From Caballeronia sp. TF1N1 (GTDB lineage Bacteria > Pseudomonadota > Gammaproteobacteria > Burkholderiales > Burkholderiaceae): 64,000 nucleotides of DNA. Under the pieces are notes generated by a model. The model did no database searches. It was not told the origin of the DNA and was given only the letters and a program-made list of their open reading frames with translations. Position 1 is the first letter of the stretch; the number at the start of each line of letters is the position of its first letter. Both the position numbers and the translations under genes were made by a program. The DNA lies in NCBI RefSeq assembly GCF_022878925.1, contig NZ_CP084626.1, positions 2,294,001 through 2,358,000 on the forward strand, read 5' to 3'. This document shows, one piece after another, positions 27,634 to 38,260 of this stretch.

Positions 27634-28380
27634 ATGAACCAGACCTCGGAAGACCGCTGGCGTGACCTGCGCCCGGACCCGGACAGCGACACTCCGCTCT
27701 ATCTGCAACTCGCACGCAAGCTCGCCAACGCCATCCACGACAATCGCTGGAACGCAGGCGAAGCCCTGCCCTCCGAGCGTGTGCTGTCCGAAGCGCTGGG
27801 CGTCTCGCGGATCACATCGAGGAAAGCCATCGCGTTGCTCGTCGAACAAGGGCTGATTCGCCGTGAACAAGGCGCGGGCAGCTTCATCACGCCGCGCTAC
27901 GAAGACCCGCTCTCGCGTCTGTCGAGCTTCTCGGAGATGCTACGCCGCCGAGGTTTTACGCCGAGCTCGCAATGGCTCTCGCGCAAGATCGAGCCCGCCA
28001 ATCGCGACGAAGTCATTCAACTCGGCCTCTCGCCCGCCGCCGCCGTCACGCGCCTGAAGCGCCTGCGTCTCGCCGACGACATCGTCATGGCGGTCGAAAA
28101 CTCCACGTTTCCCGCCTCGCTCATTCCCGATCCGCTGGTCATCGGCGACTCGCTCTACAGTTATCTCGACACGCGCGGCCTCTCGATCGTGCGCGCGCTG
28201 CAGCACTTTCGCGCGGTGAACGCGAGCGCGGAGATCGCGCAGCAGATGGGCATCGCGCCGCACGACGCGCTTTTGCTCATCACGCGCGTAGGCTATACCG
28301 CCGATCAACGCGCGATCGAACTCACCGATACCTACTGCCGCAACGACTACTACGACTTCGTCGCCGAGTTGCGCAAGTGA
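27634..28380 (+). CDS. GntR/HutC-family transcriptional regulator
   Basis: The 248-residue protein has a winged helix-turn-helix (about residues 20-85: TPLYLQLARKLANAIHDNRW, then LPSERVLSEALGVSRITSRKA) and a UTRA effector-binding domain from about residue 100 (SSFSEMLRRRGFTPSSQ, then LRLADDIVMAVENSTFP). UTRA regulators of this kind, such as NagR and HutC, respond to sugar phosphates or histidine pathway intermediates. It is 19 bases upstream of an efflux carrier, which it presumably controls together with itself. Confidence 0.94.
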   Translation: MNQTSEDRWRDLRPDPDSDTPLYLQLARKLANAIHDNRWNAGEALPSERVLSEALGVSRITSRKAIALLVEQGLIRREQGAGSFITPRYEDPLSRLSSFSEMLRRRGFTPSSQWLSRKIEPANRDEVIQLGLSPAAAVTRLKRLRLADDIVMAVENSTFPASLIPDPLVIGDSLYSYLDTRGLSIVRALQHFRAVNASAEIAQQMGIAPHDALLLITRVGYTADQRAIELTDTYCRNDYYDFVAELRK

Positions 28381-28399
28381 CTCACGCGCCGACGCGCCC

Positions 28400-29833
28400 A
28401 TGACCGACATCGCCGCCACGACGCCTTCGGAACGCTCACTCACCGTCATGCTGTGGCTCGTCGCCACGGGCTTCTTCATGCAGACGCTCGACTCGACCAT
28501 CGTCAACACGGCCTTGCCCGCGATGGCGAAAAGTCTCGGCGAAGCGCCGCTGCGCATGCAAGGCGTCGTGATCGGCTATTCGCTCACGATGGCGATGATG
28601 ATCCCCGTGTCCGGCTGGCTCGCCGACAAGCTCGGCACGAAGCGCGTGTTCTTCAGCGCGATTCTCGTGTTCACCATCGGCTCGCTCTTGTGCGCGAACG
28701 CGCAGTCGCTGACGGCGCTGGTCGCGTTCCGCGTCGTGCAAGGCATCGGCGGCGCGATGCTGTTGCCTGTCGGACGTCTGGCCGTGTTGCGCGTGTTTCC
28801 CGCCGAACGCTATTTGTCGGCGCTCGCGTTCGTCGCGATTCCGGGGCTTATCGGGCCACTCATCGGGCCAACGCTCGGCGGCTGGCTCGTGCAGATCGCG
28901 TCGTGGCACTGGATTTTCCTCATCAACGTGCCGGTGGGTGTGGTGGGCTGCATCGCGACCAAGATGTTTTTGCCCGATAGCCGCAATCCCGCCACCGCGC
29001 CCTTCGATCTTGCCGGCTATCTGCTGCTCGCAGTCGGCATGGTCGCGCTGACGATCTCGCTCGATGGCCTGGCCGATCTCGGTCTGCCGCATGCCATCGT
29101 CATCGTGTTGCTGGTGTTGAGCCTCGGATGCTTCGTCGCCTATGGTTTGCATGCGACGCGCGCCGCGCAACCCATCTTCTCGCTCGATCTGTTCAAGATC
29201 CACACGTTCAGCGTCGGCCTGCTCGGCAATCTCTTCGCGCGCATCGGCAGCGGCGCGATGCCTTATCTGATCCCGCTGCTCTTGCAGGTGAGCCTCGGCT
29301 ACACGCCGTTTCAGGCGGGCATGATGATGCTGCCGGTCGCCGCGGCCGGCATGCTGTGCAAACGGCTCGTGACGCGGCTGATCGAAAAGCATGGTTATCG
29401 GCGCGTGCTGGTCGTGAACACCGTGCTCGTCGGGCTGATGATGGCGAGCTTCGGACTCACGAGCGAACATCAGCCGCTTTGGCTGCGTCTCGTGCAACTG
29501 GCGATCTTCGGCGGCGTCAACTCGATGCAGTTCACCGCCATGAACACGCTCACGCTGAAAGACCTCGGCACCGGCGGCGCGAGCAGCGGCAATAGCCTGT
29601 TTTCGCTCGTGCAGATGCTGTCGATGAGCCTTGGCGTGACCATCGCCGGCGCGATCCTCGCCACCTTCACCGGCATCCTCACGCGCGTGACGGAAACCAA
29701 TTCGCTGCCCGCGTTCCACGCAACCTTCCTTTGCGTGGGCATCATCACGGCGGCAACGGCGTGGATTTTCGGGCAGCTTGCGCCGGAAGTACGCTCGACG
29801 AAGCGAAAGACAGATCCTTCCGAAGCGAACTAA
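28400..29833 (+). CDS. mdtD: DHA2-family MFS multidrug transporter (MdtD-like)
   Basis: The 477-residue protein is a proton-driven exporter with about 13-14 membrane segments. Family landmarks are MQTLDSTIVNTALPAMAKSL in helix 1 (the DHA2 motif), GWLADKLGTKRVFF as motif A, and RVVQGIGGAMLLPVGRLAVL. The name MdtD is given by resemblance to the E. coli protein, whose own substrate is unclear. It is co-transcribed with the GntR gene, and no membrane fusion partner is present. Confidence 0.9.
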   Translation: MTDIAATTPSERSLTVMLWLVATGFFMQTLDSTIVNTALPAMAKSLGEAPLRMQGVVIGYSLTMAMMIPVSGWLADKLGTKRVFFSAILVFTIGSLLCANAQSLTALVAFRVVQGIGGAMLLPVGRLAVLRVFPAERYLSALAFVAIPGLIGPLIGPTLGGWLVQIASWHWIFLINVPVGVVGCIATKMFLPDSRNPATAPFDLAGYLLLAVGMVALTISLDGLADLGLPHAIVIVLLVLSLGCFVAYGLHATRAAQPIFSLDLFKIHTFSVGLLGNLFARIGSGAMPYLIPLLLQVSLGYTPFQAGMMMLPVAAAGMLCKRLVTRLIEKHGYRRVLVVNTVLVGLMMASFGLTSEHQPLWLRLVQLAIFGGVNSMQFTAMNTLTLKDLGTGGASSGNSLFSLVQMLSMSLGVTIAGAILATFTGILTRVTETNSLPAFHATFLCVGIITAATAWIFGQLAPEVRSTKRKTDPSEAN

Positions 29834-30113
29834 AGCCGGGTTTCGTCGGCTCGGCCGAAAATTTTCGCCGCGCCATCCGATTGTGCGTTTCGCACCGACA
29901 GAGTGCGGACAGCACCGCTACACGACCTTCAAGCGGCATGCCGCCGCATCGTGCATTACCGTCCGGCCGTGCGCCGAGCCAATGTACACACAAAAGCGCG
30001 CCGATTAATCGCGCTCCCCGCTTGCACATTGAATTCGCACGCTTTTTGCTCGAACGTGATGTGCCCGATCTTGTAAACTGTCTCATTAAGTAAATTGCCC
30101 GGCCCTCGACACC

Positions 30114-31388
30114 ATGAGCATGGTTGACATCGATCCACCCCGCTTCCAGTCGCCGCGTCCCGTCGCGGGCGATGACGGCTCGCGTCGCACCGTGCTGTAC
30201 GGCGAGTACACCGTGTTCAGCGTGTTTCAGCCGGTGTTCTCGGTGTCGCATCGGCGTGCGATCGGCTATCACGCGTCCTTGCGTGCACGGGACGAGACAC
30301 ATCGTCATGTACCGTCACACGAAGTGTTCACCCAGGCGGCACGGCGCGGCGATCTTCTGGAACTGGGACGATTGGCCGAGTCCCTTCATCTGGGCAACTT
30401 CAACGCGTTCGACAGCCACGACGAATGGCTCTTTCTGAGCCTCCACCCCGCCGCGCTGATGGACACGAGCTACGGCGACGCGCTCCTCGCGGCGTTGAAG
30501 GACATCGGCTTGCCGCCGCAGCGCGTGGTGCTGGAAGTGCCCGAACAGGCGGGCGGCGAGACGACGCGCTTCACCGAAATCATCGACTCCATGCGCAAGT
30601 CGGGGTTTCTGATCGCGCTGGATGGCTTCGGCGTGAAGCATTCGAATATCGATCGCGTGTGGCAGTTGCGGCCTGACATCGTGACGCTCGACCGCTGCAT
30701 TCTCCAGCAGGCGACCGAGCATTCGCATATCGAGCGCGTGTTGCCCCGGCTTGTATCGCTGCTGCATGAATCCGGGCAACTCGTGTTGATGGGCGGCCTC
30801 GCGACCGAGCGCGACGCGCTGATCGCGCTCGAATGCAATGTCGATTTCGTGCAGGGCGCGTACTTCGCGCAGCCGAGCGTCGATGCCGTGCATCCGCAAG
30901 TCGCCGCGGGCGTGATGGATGCGTTGTCGGCTGCGTCGCGCGAACGCGTGGGCGCGCGCGACCGGGCGCAAGCCGCGCGTCTCGAACCCTACGTGAGCGG
31001 CCTCGAACGCGCGGCAGTCAAGCTCATGGAAGGCGAAACGCTGGCCGCCGCGACGAGCGAGCTGCTGCAACTGGTCGATACGGCGCGCTGTTTTCTGCTC
31101 GATCAGGAAGGCCGGCAGATCGGCGATAACGTCGTGCCGGTCGTGCGTACATCGCAGCGCGCGAAGCGTTTCAGTCCGCTGCTGCATTCGGAAGGCGCGA
31201 GCTGGGAGCGTCGGCCGTATTTCATCGAGGCGTTGCGCGCGCCAGGACGCGTGCAGTTGACCGCGCCGTATCTGTCCATCAACGAGGCGCATCTTTGCGT
31301 GACGGCATCCATCGCCGCGCAGACGCCGTATGGCTTGCAGGTGCTATGCGTCGATATCAACTGGGAAGCGGTGCCGCGGCGGCGCTGA
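30114..31388 (+). CDS. Degenerate EAL-domain protein with a C-terminal sensor-like domain
   Basis: The 424-residue protein has an EAL fold at about residues 30-265 but has lost the catalytic signature. The EAL triplet reads ASL in YHASLRAR, DDFG reads DGFG, the Lys of VKID reads VTLD, and the Glu of AEGVET reads MGGLAT. QGAYFAQP near the end of the domain is retained. It should not hydrolyse cyclic di-GMP. The C-terminal 120 residues (RRPYFIEALRAPGRVQLTAP) look like a Cache/PAS-type domain, as in the YkuI C-terminus. A role as a c-di-GMP receptor or signalling adaptor is inferred. No GGDEF domain is present. Confidence 0.88.
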   Translation: MSMVDIDPPRFQSPRPVAGDDGSRRTVLYGEYTVFSVFQPVFSVSHRRAIGYHASLRARDETHRHVPSHEVFTQAARRGDLLELGRLAESLHLGNFNAFDSHDEWLFLSLHPAALMDTSYGDALLAALKDIGLPPQRVVLEVPEQAGGETTRFTEIIDSMRKSGFLIALDGFGVKHSNIDRVWQLRPDIVTLDRCILQQATEHSHIERVLPRLVSLLHESGQLVLMGGLATERDALIALECNVDFVQGAYFAQPSVDAVHPQVAAGVMDALSAASRERVGARDRAQAARLEPYVSGLERAAVKLMEGETLAAATSELLQLVDTARCFLLDQEGRQIGDNVVPVVRTSQRAKRFSPLLHSEGASWERRPYFIEALRAPGRVQLTAPYLSINEAHLCVTASIAAQTPYGLQVLCVDINWEAVPRRR

Positions 31389-31397
31389 ATCGCGGGA

Positions 31398-31550
31398 TTA
31401 CGACCGGCGCTCGGCGTCGGGCTTGACGATATCGAACCCTGCAAGCGCGAGCACGCCGGACAGCACGATCAACGCCGTGGAATGGCGTCCGAAATATAAA
31501 AGCGCCGCAGCGGACCATGCGGCGAGACAGAGGGCGAGAAAGCGCTTCAT
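31398..31550 (-). CDS. Small membrane protein of unknown function
   Basis: Started at the ATG at 31550 (MKRFLALCLAAWSAAALLYF), the protein is 50 residues with two hydrophobic segments and a charged end (KPDAERRS). A longer form of 67 residues from 31601 is also open. It converges on the EAL gene with about 10 bases between stops. The membrane-like composition supports coding, but the ribosome site is weak. Confidence 0.55.
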   Translation of the reverse strand: MKRFLALCLAAWSAAALLYFGRHSTALIVLSGVLALAGFDIVKPDAERRS

Positions 31551-31669
31551 CGTGATATCACGCGTGAGGGCCGACCCAAGCGATGCGGCACGGCCGATCA
31601 AAGCGACATTCTAGATTTCCCGGCGGCAAGACGCAGAAACCGCCGACGCGCGAACGTTCCTCGCCATGC

Positions 31670-31694
31670 AAAAAGCCCTCCGCAGAGGGCTTTT
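31670..31694 (-). terminator. Intrinsic terminator after sodB
   Basis: A 10-base perfect stem (31671-31680 with 31685-31694, four-base loop) carries a run of five T residues on the minus strand. It is about 55 bases beyond the sodB stop. Confidence 0.88.
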
Positions 31695-31747
31695 CGTTCG
31701 ATCCGACATCGCGAACGACGATGCGGGATCGGCGCAAACCGTAAGCC

Positions 31748-32329
31748 TTAAGCCCCGAAATTCTTCGAAGCGAAGTCCCAATTCACGATGTTCCAATACG
31801 CTTCGATGAACTTCGGACGCGCATTGCGGTAATCGATGTAATAAGCATGTTCCCATACGTCGATGGTCACGAGCGGCTTGGCATCCGTCGTGAGCGGCGT
31901 GGCGGCGTTGCTGGTGGAGACGATATCGAGCAAGCCGTCCGTCTTCTTTACAAGCCACGTCCAGCCCGAACCGAACGTGCCGGTCGCGACCTTGGCGAAC
32001 TCTTCCTTGAACTTGTCGAACGAGCCGTACTTGGCGTTGATCGCGTCAGCCAGCGCGCCCGTCGGTGCGCCGCCGCCGTTCGGCGACAGGCTGTTCCAGA
32101 AGAACGTGTGATTCCAGACTTGCGCCGAGTTGTTGAACACGCCGCCCGACGACTTCTTCACGATCTCTTCGAGCGGAAGGTTCTCGAATTCGGTGCCCGG
32201 AATCAGCTTGTTGAGGTTCGTCACATAGGTCTGGTGATGCTTGCCATAGTGATACTCGAGCGTTTCTTCCGACATGTGCGGAGCAAGCGCGTTCTTGTCG
32301 AACGGCAACGGCGGGAGGGTATGTTCCAT
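31748..32329 (-). CDS. sodB: Superoxide dismutase [Fe]
   Basis: SodB converts superoxide to peroxide and oxygen in the cytoplasm. The ATG at 32329 ([20 protein letters not shown]), with GGAAG upstream, gives 193 residues, the normal length. Metal ligands are the His in [10 protein letters not shown], the His in VWNHTFFWN, and Asp and His in [13 protein letters not shown]. The NNSAQVWNH segment and the [10 protein letters not shown] loop match iron-type enzymes; manganese or cambialistic use cannot be excluded by eye. It has its own terminator. Confidence 0.97.
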   Translation of the reverse strand: MEHTLPPLPFDKNALAPHMSEETLEYHYGKHHQTYVTNLNKLIPGTEFENLPLEEIVKKSSGGVFNNSAQVWNHTFFWNSLSPNGGGAPTGALADAINAKYGSFDKFKEEFAKVATGTFGSGWTWLVKKTDGLLDIVSTSNAATPLTTDAKPLVTIDVWEHAYYIDYRNARPKFIEAYWNIVNWDFASKNFGA

Positions 32330-32527
32330 GATTGCAGCTTCCTTTTCTATGTGATTTGTAGGGACTGTGGGGAGTGAAGCGCTGGAGCAATGGATTGTAG
32401 GCGACTTGGGATAACCCCGCAAACCGCCTGCCTTTATGAGCAAGATTGCTTTCCAAAGCTTGAATGCAGCGTTAAAAGTGCTCCTGCGGCACTGCGCGGC
32501 TTCGTCAAAAAAACGGTGTCGAGGCCG

Positions 32528-33895
32528 TCAGAATTCGTCGGACAAACGCGGCTGGACATCGGCGAGAAGGACATCGGCGGAGCCTTCCGCGAGATGCACG
32601 GTCATCGGACGCTTCGGTTTGAGTGCGTCCGGCGCGCGCAGCGCACGGCCGGTTTGGGTATCGATCAGGGCGGCGTAACCGCGCTCGAACGTGCGCTGCG
32701 GACTCAGCACCTGCAAGCGCGCCGCAAGCTCGGACACGCGCGCGTTCGCACGCTCATGATGACGCTCGCGCGCACGCTGCATGCGCTCGGCCAAACGGCC
32801 GAGATGCTCGATCTGCGTCGCGACATCCGGCCTTCTGCGTTGCCACCGATACTGCACCAGCGCGAAATGCGCGCGTGCATCGCGAACCGGGCGGGCGCCC
32901 GCCGTGGCGAGCCGGCTCGCCAGTTGCCGCAGATGCACGTGTTGCCTTGCCAGACGCTCGGCGGGACTCACGAGGCGGCGCGCGAGCCAGTCGAGTTCTT
33001 GGGCGCGACGCTCCATCGTCCGGCCAAAACTTCGTGCGAGCGCCGCGTGACGCTGATCCAATTCCTGCAGCAACACCACGCGCTGCGGACTGACGAGTTC
33101 GGCAGCGGCGGTCGGCGTCGGCGCGCGCATGTCGGCGGCGAAATCGGCGATCGTGAAGTCGGTCTCATGGCCGACGCCGCTCACCACCGGCACGCTGCTC
33201 GCCGCGATCGCGCGCGCGAGCACTTCCTCGTTGAACGCCCATAAATCTTCGATGGACCCGCCGCCCCGGCACACGATCAGCACATCGACTTCGCGCCGCG
33301 CGCTCGCCGCTTCGACCATCGCCGCGAGCTTCGCGCCGACGCCCGTTCCTTGCACCGGCGCGGGATAAACGACGACCGGCACGTGTGGCGCGCGGCGCGC
33401 GAGTGTCGTCAACACGTCGCGCAACGCCGCCGCCTGCAGCGACGTCACGATGCCTATGCCACGCGGAAGCGTCGGCAGCGCGCGCTTGCGTTCCGCCGCG
33501 AACAAGCCTTCGCTTTCGAGCTGCGCCTTCAGCCGCAGAAATGCCTCGAAAAGCCGCCCCTGCCCCGTGCGCCGCACCGCTTCCACGTTGAGTTGCAGTT
33601 CGCCGCGCGGCTCGTACATGGTGACGAGCGCGCGCACCTCGATCTTGTCGCCTTCGCGCGGCGTGAATTCGGCGTATTGCGCGCGGCCGCGAAACATCAC
33701 GCAGCGCATCTGCGCGCCCGCATCCTTGATCGAGAAGTACCAGTGTCCGCTCGCGGCGCGCGTGAAGTTCGAGACTTCGCCCGATACCCACACGAGCGGA
33801 AACGACCGTTCGAGCATCGTGTTGATCGCACGATTGAGCACGGAAACGGGGATGACGGCATCGCTGCCTTGCGGCATCAAAGAATCGGGAGTCAT
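32528..33895 (-). CDS. xseA: Exodeoxyribonuclease VII large subunit
   Basis: XseA with XseB degrades single-stranded DNA. Started at the ATG at 33895 ([20 protein letters not shown]), it has 455 residues; an open extension to 33988 is probably leader. The OB-fold domain covers about residues 15-115 ([20 protein letters not shown]). The catalytic core has [31 protein letters not shown] and [15 protein letters not shown], followed by a long coiled-coil. The small subunit XseB is not nearby, as is common. Confidence 0.97.
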   Translation of the reverse strand: MTPDSLMPQGSDAVIPVSVLNRAINTMLERSFPLVWVSGEVSNFTRAASGHWYFSIKDAGAQMRCVMFRGRAQYAEFTPREGDKIEVRALVTMYEPRGELQLNVEAVRRTGQGRLFEAFLRLKAQLESEGLFAAERKRALPTLPRGIGIVTSLQAAALRDVLTTLARRAPHVPVVVYPAPVQGTGVGAKLAAMVEAASARREVDVLIVCRGGGSIEDLWAFNEEVLARAIAASSVPVVSGVGHETDFTIADFAADMRAPTPTAAAELVSPQRVVLLQELDQRHAALARSFGRTMERRAQELDWLARRLVSPAERLARQHVHLRQLASRLATAGARPVRDARAHFALVQYRWQRRRPDVATQIEHLGRLAERMQRARERHHERANARVSELAARLQVLSPQRTFERGYAALIDTQTGRALRAPDALKPKRPMTVHLAEGSADVLLADVQPRLSDEF

Positions 33896-34368
33896 GGGCG
33901 AGAAAGCGAAAGATCGGGCCGGAAGAACCATCTGACTGATGGACAAGATCCGCCGGATAAGGTACGCCAGTGTAGCAAGTGTCCACACAGAAAGACTTAC
34001 CGCTTGCTGATCGCAAGCACCCCGGCAGGCCTTTGAGTACGTTGCAACTCGTTGATTTAACGCGCTTATATTTGTCTTATGTCTGCATTATCCGAAGCAA
34101 CTCTTTCCTGACGCGGATTCGCTGCACTTCGGCCGCGAGTTTTTCACAGAGTTATCCACAGGCGCGCGCCCTCGGCCGTTTGGCTAACCGGCTGGCGTCG
34201 AGGCCGTCCGCGCGATAGAGTCCGGGGTTCGAGCACCGGCCTGACCCTGCGTAGCAAACATCGCCGGCCATGCATTCCGTTCAACGCTGACCGTATAGAA
34301 GGAGTTGCCGTTGCGCGCCAAGCTTCACCCGTTGACCGGCTCAAACGCCATCGTCGCGAAGGCGGACC
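33896..34368. other. Intergenic region between xseA and lpxK; possible site of lost exbBD
   Basis: About 470 bases hold no convincing gene. From memory, several Burkholderia and other betaproteobacterial genomes have exbB-exbD (TolQ/TolR-like energy transducers) just before lpxK; here there is no trace of either. A single DnaA-box-like TTATCCACA occurs at 34152-34160. Promoters of xseA and of lpxK should be here. The region just left of it is less GC-rich than its surroundings. Confidence 0.45.
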
Positions 34369-35385
34369 ATGTCTGACTTCAAACCGCCCATCGAAAACTT
34401 TTTCGCACGCGAATGGCGCAAGCGCGGTCCCGTTGCGTGGGCGCTCACGCCCTTCGCCTGCATCTTCGGCGCGATTGCCGCGACGCGCCGGGCGTTCTTC
34501 GAACTCGGCTGGATCAAGCGCGTCGATGTCGGCGTGCCGGTGGTCGTCGTCGGCAACGTGACGGTTGGTGGCACGGGCAAGACGCCGACGGTCATCGCGC
34601 TCGTCGAGGCTCTGCGCGCGGCAGGGCATCAGCCGGGCGTCGTTTCGCGCGGATACGGCGCGAAGATCGCGAAGCCGACGAGCGTCGCGCCGACCTCGGC
34701 CGCCGCGCAAGTCGGCGACGAGCCGCTGCTGATCGCGCGCCGCACTCACGCGCCGGTCTTCGTATGCCCGGATCGCGTAGCGGCGGCGCGTGCGCTGGTC
34801 GAGGCGCATCCCGAAGTCGATGTCATCGTGTCCGACGACGGCCTGCAGCACTATCGGCTCGCGCGCGTGTTCGAGCTCGTCGTATTCGACGACCGCCTCG
34901 GCGGCAACGGCTTCCTGCTGCCCGCCGGCCCGTTGCGCGAACCGATGTCGCGCCATCGCGACGCGACGCTCATCAACAGCCCCTACGACCGCACCTTGCC
35001 GCCGTGGCCCAACACCTTCGCGCTCGAACTCGAATCAGGCGATGCCTGGCTGCTCGACGATCCATCGGTGCGCCGTCCGCTCGCGCAGTTCGCAGGCGAG
35101 AAAGTGGTCGCCGCCGCGGGCATCGGTTCGCCCGAGCGTTTCTTCGCGACCTTGCGCGCCGCCGGCATCACGCCTGGCACGCGCGCGTTCCCCGATCACT
35201 ATTCGTATCGCGAGAATCCTTTCGAGGACGTGAAAGCCGACGCCATCCTGATCACCGAGAAGGATGCAGTAAAATTTGGGGCCTGGCGTGATGCGCGCAT
35301 CTGGGTCGTTCCCGTGCAAGCCGTGCTCAGGCCTCGCCTCATCGCTCTAGTTGTGGAGAAACTCCGTGGACGCACGTCTGCTTGA
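34369..35385 (+). CDS. lpxK: Tetraacyldisaccharide 4'-kinase
   Basis: LpxK phosphorylates the 4' position of the lipid A disaccharide at the inner membrane. The 338-residue protein has an N-terminal membrane-associated segment ([20 protein letters not shown]), a Walker A motif [14 protein letters not shown] at about residues 63-76, and [15 protein letters not shown] with conserved catalytic Asp residues. It overlaps the start of the small zinc-ribbon-like gene by 20 bases, and kdsB follows, giving a lipid A/Kdo operon. Confidence 0.97.
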   Translation: MSDFKPPIENFFAREWRKRGPVAWALTPFACIFGAIAATRRAFFELGWIKRVDVGVPVVVVGNVTVGGTGKTPTVIALVEALRAAGHQPGVVSRGYGAKIAKPTSVAPTSAAAQVGDEPLLIARRTHAPVFVCPDRVAAARALVEAHPEVDVIVSDDGLQHYRLARVFELVVFDDRLGGNGFLLPAGPLREPMSRHRDATLINSPYDRTLPPWPNTFALELESGDAWLLDDPSVRRPLAQFAGEKVVAAAGIGSPERFFATLRAAGITPGTRAFPDHYSYRENPFEDVKADAILITEKDAVKFGAWRDARIWVVPVQAVLRPRLIALVVEKLRGRTSA

Positions 35386-35572
35386 AATCCTCGTCTGCCC
35401 GATCTGCAAGGGTCCGCTCACCTATGACCGCGCGGCGCAGGAACTCGTCTGCAGCGCGGACAAGCTTGCTTATCCCATTCGCGACGGCATTCCCGTGATG
35501 CTCGTCGACGAAGCGCGTCAAACGGTGGAAGGCACGCCGGTCGAGCCGTTGAAGCCGGTTGGCGGCGCGTAA
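35366..35572 (+). CDS. ycaR: YcaR/Trm112-family small protein
   Basis: Started at the GTG at 35366 ([18 protein letters not shown]), which has GGAGAA five bases upstream, the protein is 68 residues; an alternative TTG at 35351 is less well placed. It has one CPIC knuckle and a later Cys in [20 protein letters not shown], as in the Trm112/YcaR (UPF0434) family. In yeast Trm112 activates methyltransferases; the bacterial role is not settled. The position between lpxK and kdsB is conserved across proteobacteria. Confidence 0.93.
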   Translation: MDARLLEILVCPICKGPLTYDRAAQELVCSADKLAYPIRDGIPVMLVDEARQTVEGTPVEPLKPVGGA

Positions 35573-35581
35573 GGTCCGATC

Positions 35582-36373
35582 ATGTCCGTGCCGTTCATCG
35601 CCGTCGTTCCGGCGCGTCTTGCTTCCACACGGCTGCCGAACAAACCACTCGCCGATATCGGCGGTAAGCCGATGGTCGTGCGCGTCGCCGAACGCGCGCG
35701 CGAGTCCGGCGCGAGCCAGGTGATCGTCGCAACCGACTCCGACCGCGTGGTCGAGGCTTCGCGCGATCACGGCATCGAAGTGATGCTCACGCGCTCGGAT
35801 CACCCCACCGGCACCGACCGTCTCGCCGAAGTGGCGACGCGTCTGAACTGGCCCGACGACGCCATCGTCGTGAACGTTCAGGGCGACGAGCCGCTCATCG
35901 ACCCGCAACTCGTGCGCGATGTCGCCGCGCATCTCGCGGCGCATCCCGAATGCGCAATCGCCACGGCCGCGCATCCCATTCACGATCCCGCCGACGTGTT
36001 CAATCCGAATGTCGTGAAAGTCGTGCTCGATGCGAAGAGCGTCGCGCTCTACTTCTCGCGTGCGCCCATTCCCTGGACGCGCGACGCGTGGCAATCGCAC
36101 TGGCCGGACGTCGCCGCGCTTTCGGCGCTGCCCGCGGTGCCCGAAAACGTGCTGCGGCATATTGGCCTGTACGCGTATCGCGCGAAGTTTCTGCGCGAGT
36201 TTCCAAACCTCGCGCAAGCGCCCATCGAAGCCGCCGAGGCGCTCGAACAACTGCGCGCGTTGTGGCATGGCGAGCGCATCGCGGTGCGCGTCACGCATGA
36301 AACACCTGCACCGGGCGTCGATACACCCGCCGATCTCGCGCGCGTCCAGGCGCTCTTTTCCAGCGCCGGCTGA
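35582..36373 (+). CDS. kdsB: 3-deoxy-manno-octulosonate cytidylyltransferase
   Basis: KdsB makes CMP-Kdo for the inner core of lipopolysaccharide. The 263-residue protein opens with [20 protein letters not shown], the nucleotide-binding loop of the family. It also has [25 protein letters not shown] and [11 protein letters not shown]. It begins nine bases after ycaR and so belongs to the lpxK operon. Confidence 0.98.
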   Translation: MSVPFIAVVPARLASTRLPNKPLADIGGKPMVVRVAERARESGASQVIVATDSDRVVEASRDHGIEVMLTRSDHPTGTDRLAEVATRLNWPDDAIVVNVQGDEPLIDPQLVRDVAAHLAAHPECAIATAAHPIHDPADVFNPNVVKVVLDAKSVALYFSRAPIPWTRDAWQSHWPDVAALSALPAVPENVLRHIGLYAYRAKFLREFPNLAQAPIEAAEALEQLRALWHGERIAVRVTHETPAPGVDTPADLARVQALFSSAG

Positions 36374-37321
<948 letters not shown>

Positions 37322-37338
37322 CTTGCCCGCGTCACGGA

Positions 37339-37368
37339 AAACCCGCTCTTCGCCGAGCGGGTTTTTTT
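37339..37368 (+). terminator. Intrinsic terminator after adk
   Basis: A 10-base stem (37339-37348 with 37355-37364, six-base loop) runs into seven T residues. Confidence 0.92.
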
Positions 37369-37471
37369 ACGCCTTCAAACTTTCTCGCCAAGCTAAAACG
37401 GCGAGCCATAAAATCGAACGGCCTCACGAGGGCCGCGAATGCAGCACTTCCTCATATCAAGGAGAAGAGAC

Positions 37472-38230
37472 ATGGAGATACAAGGCAACGTTTTTCTGAT
37501 CACCGGCGGCGCGTCCGGCCTGGGTGAGGCCACCGCGCGGCTCGTCGCCGGGCTAGGCGGAACGGTCGTCATCGCGGACATGAACGAAGCGGCGGGCGCC
37601 GCGCTGGCGAAGGAGTTGTCCGGCGAGTTCGTCAAATGCGATGTCAGTCAGGAGGGCGACGGCCACCGCGCCATCGAAGCCGCCACTCAACGCGGCACTC
37701 TGCGTGGACTAGTGAATTGCGCGGGCATCGCGCCGGCATCGAAGACGGTGGGCCGCGACGGGCCGCATCCGCTCGATCTGTTCAGCAAGGTCATCGCGGT
37801 TAATCTCATCGGCACGTTCAACATGATTCGGCTCGCGGCCGAGGTCATGTCGAAGAACGCGCCCAACGAAACGGGCGAACGCGGGGTGATCGTGAATACG
37901 GCGTCGGTCGCGGCGTTCGACGGGCAAATGGGCCAGGCGGCCTATGCCGCGTCCAAGAGCGGCGTGGCCGGCATGACGTTGCCCATCGCGCGCGATTTGT
38001 CGAGAAACGGTATCCGCGTGATGACCATCGCGCCTGGTCTCTTCGAAACGCCGATGCTGCTCGGCATGCCGCAAGACGTACAGGACGCGCTCGGCGCCAT
38101 GGTTCCGTTCCCGCCGCGTCTTGGCAAGCCGAACGAATACGCGCTGCTCGTCAAACAGATCTTCGATAACCCGATGCTCAACGGCGAAGTCATCCGTCTC
38201 GACGGCGCAATTCGCATGCAGCCGAAGTAA
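37472..38230 (+). CDS. Short-chain dehydrogenase/reductase, 3-hydroxyacyl-CoA dehydrogenase type 2-like
   Basis: Started at the ATG at 37472 ([20 protein letters not shown]), with AAGGAGA upstream, the enzyme is 252 residues. The NAD-binding TGGASGLG motif is at 11-18, the NCAG motif near 90, and the catalytic YAASKSG near 160. The layout resembles HSD17B10-type enzymes that oxidise short 3-hydroxyacyl-CoAs: FEFVKCD-type Asp/NAD preference, then [12 protein letters not shown] and the C-terminal [13 protein letters not shown]. No acyl-CoA genes surround it. Confidence 0.9.
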   Translation: MEIQGNVFLITGGASGLGEATARLVAGLGGTVVIADMNEAAGAALAKELSGEFVKCDVSQEGDGHRAIEAATQRGTLRGLVNCAGIAPASKTVGRDGPHPLDLFSKVIAVNLIGTFNMIRLAAEVMSKNAPNETGERGVIVNTASVAAFDGQMGQAAYAASKSGVAGMTLPIARDLSRNGIRVMTIAPGLFETPMLLGMPQDVQDALGAMVPFPPRLGKPNEYALLVKQIFDNPMLNGEVIRLDGAIRMQPK

Positions 38231-38232
38231 GC

Positions 38233-38259
38233 AAAAAAACGGCGGATCGCTCCGCCGTT
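38233..38259 (-). terminator. Intrinsic terminator shared by the SDR and sirB1 genes
   Basis: A nine-base stem (38238-38246 with 38251-38259) carries a seven-residue T-run on the minus strand, so it mainly ends the murJ-sirB1 transcript. It starts within a few bases of both stop codons. Confidence 0.88.
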
Positions 38260-38260
38260 C

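Noticed and set aside
34152..34160. DnaA box TTATCCACA, possible replication origin
   Set aside because: A single box with no cluster, no AT-rich unwinding region pattern and no dnaA, dnaN or parAB nearby.
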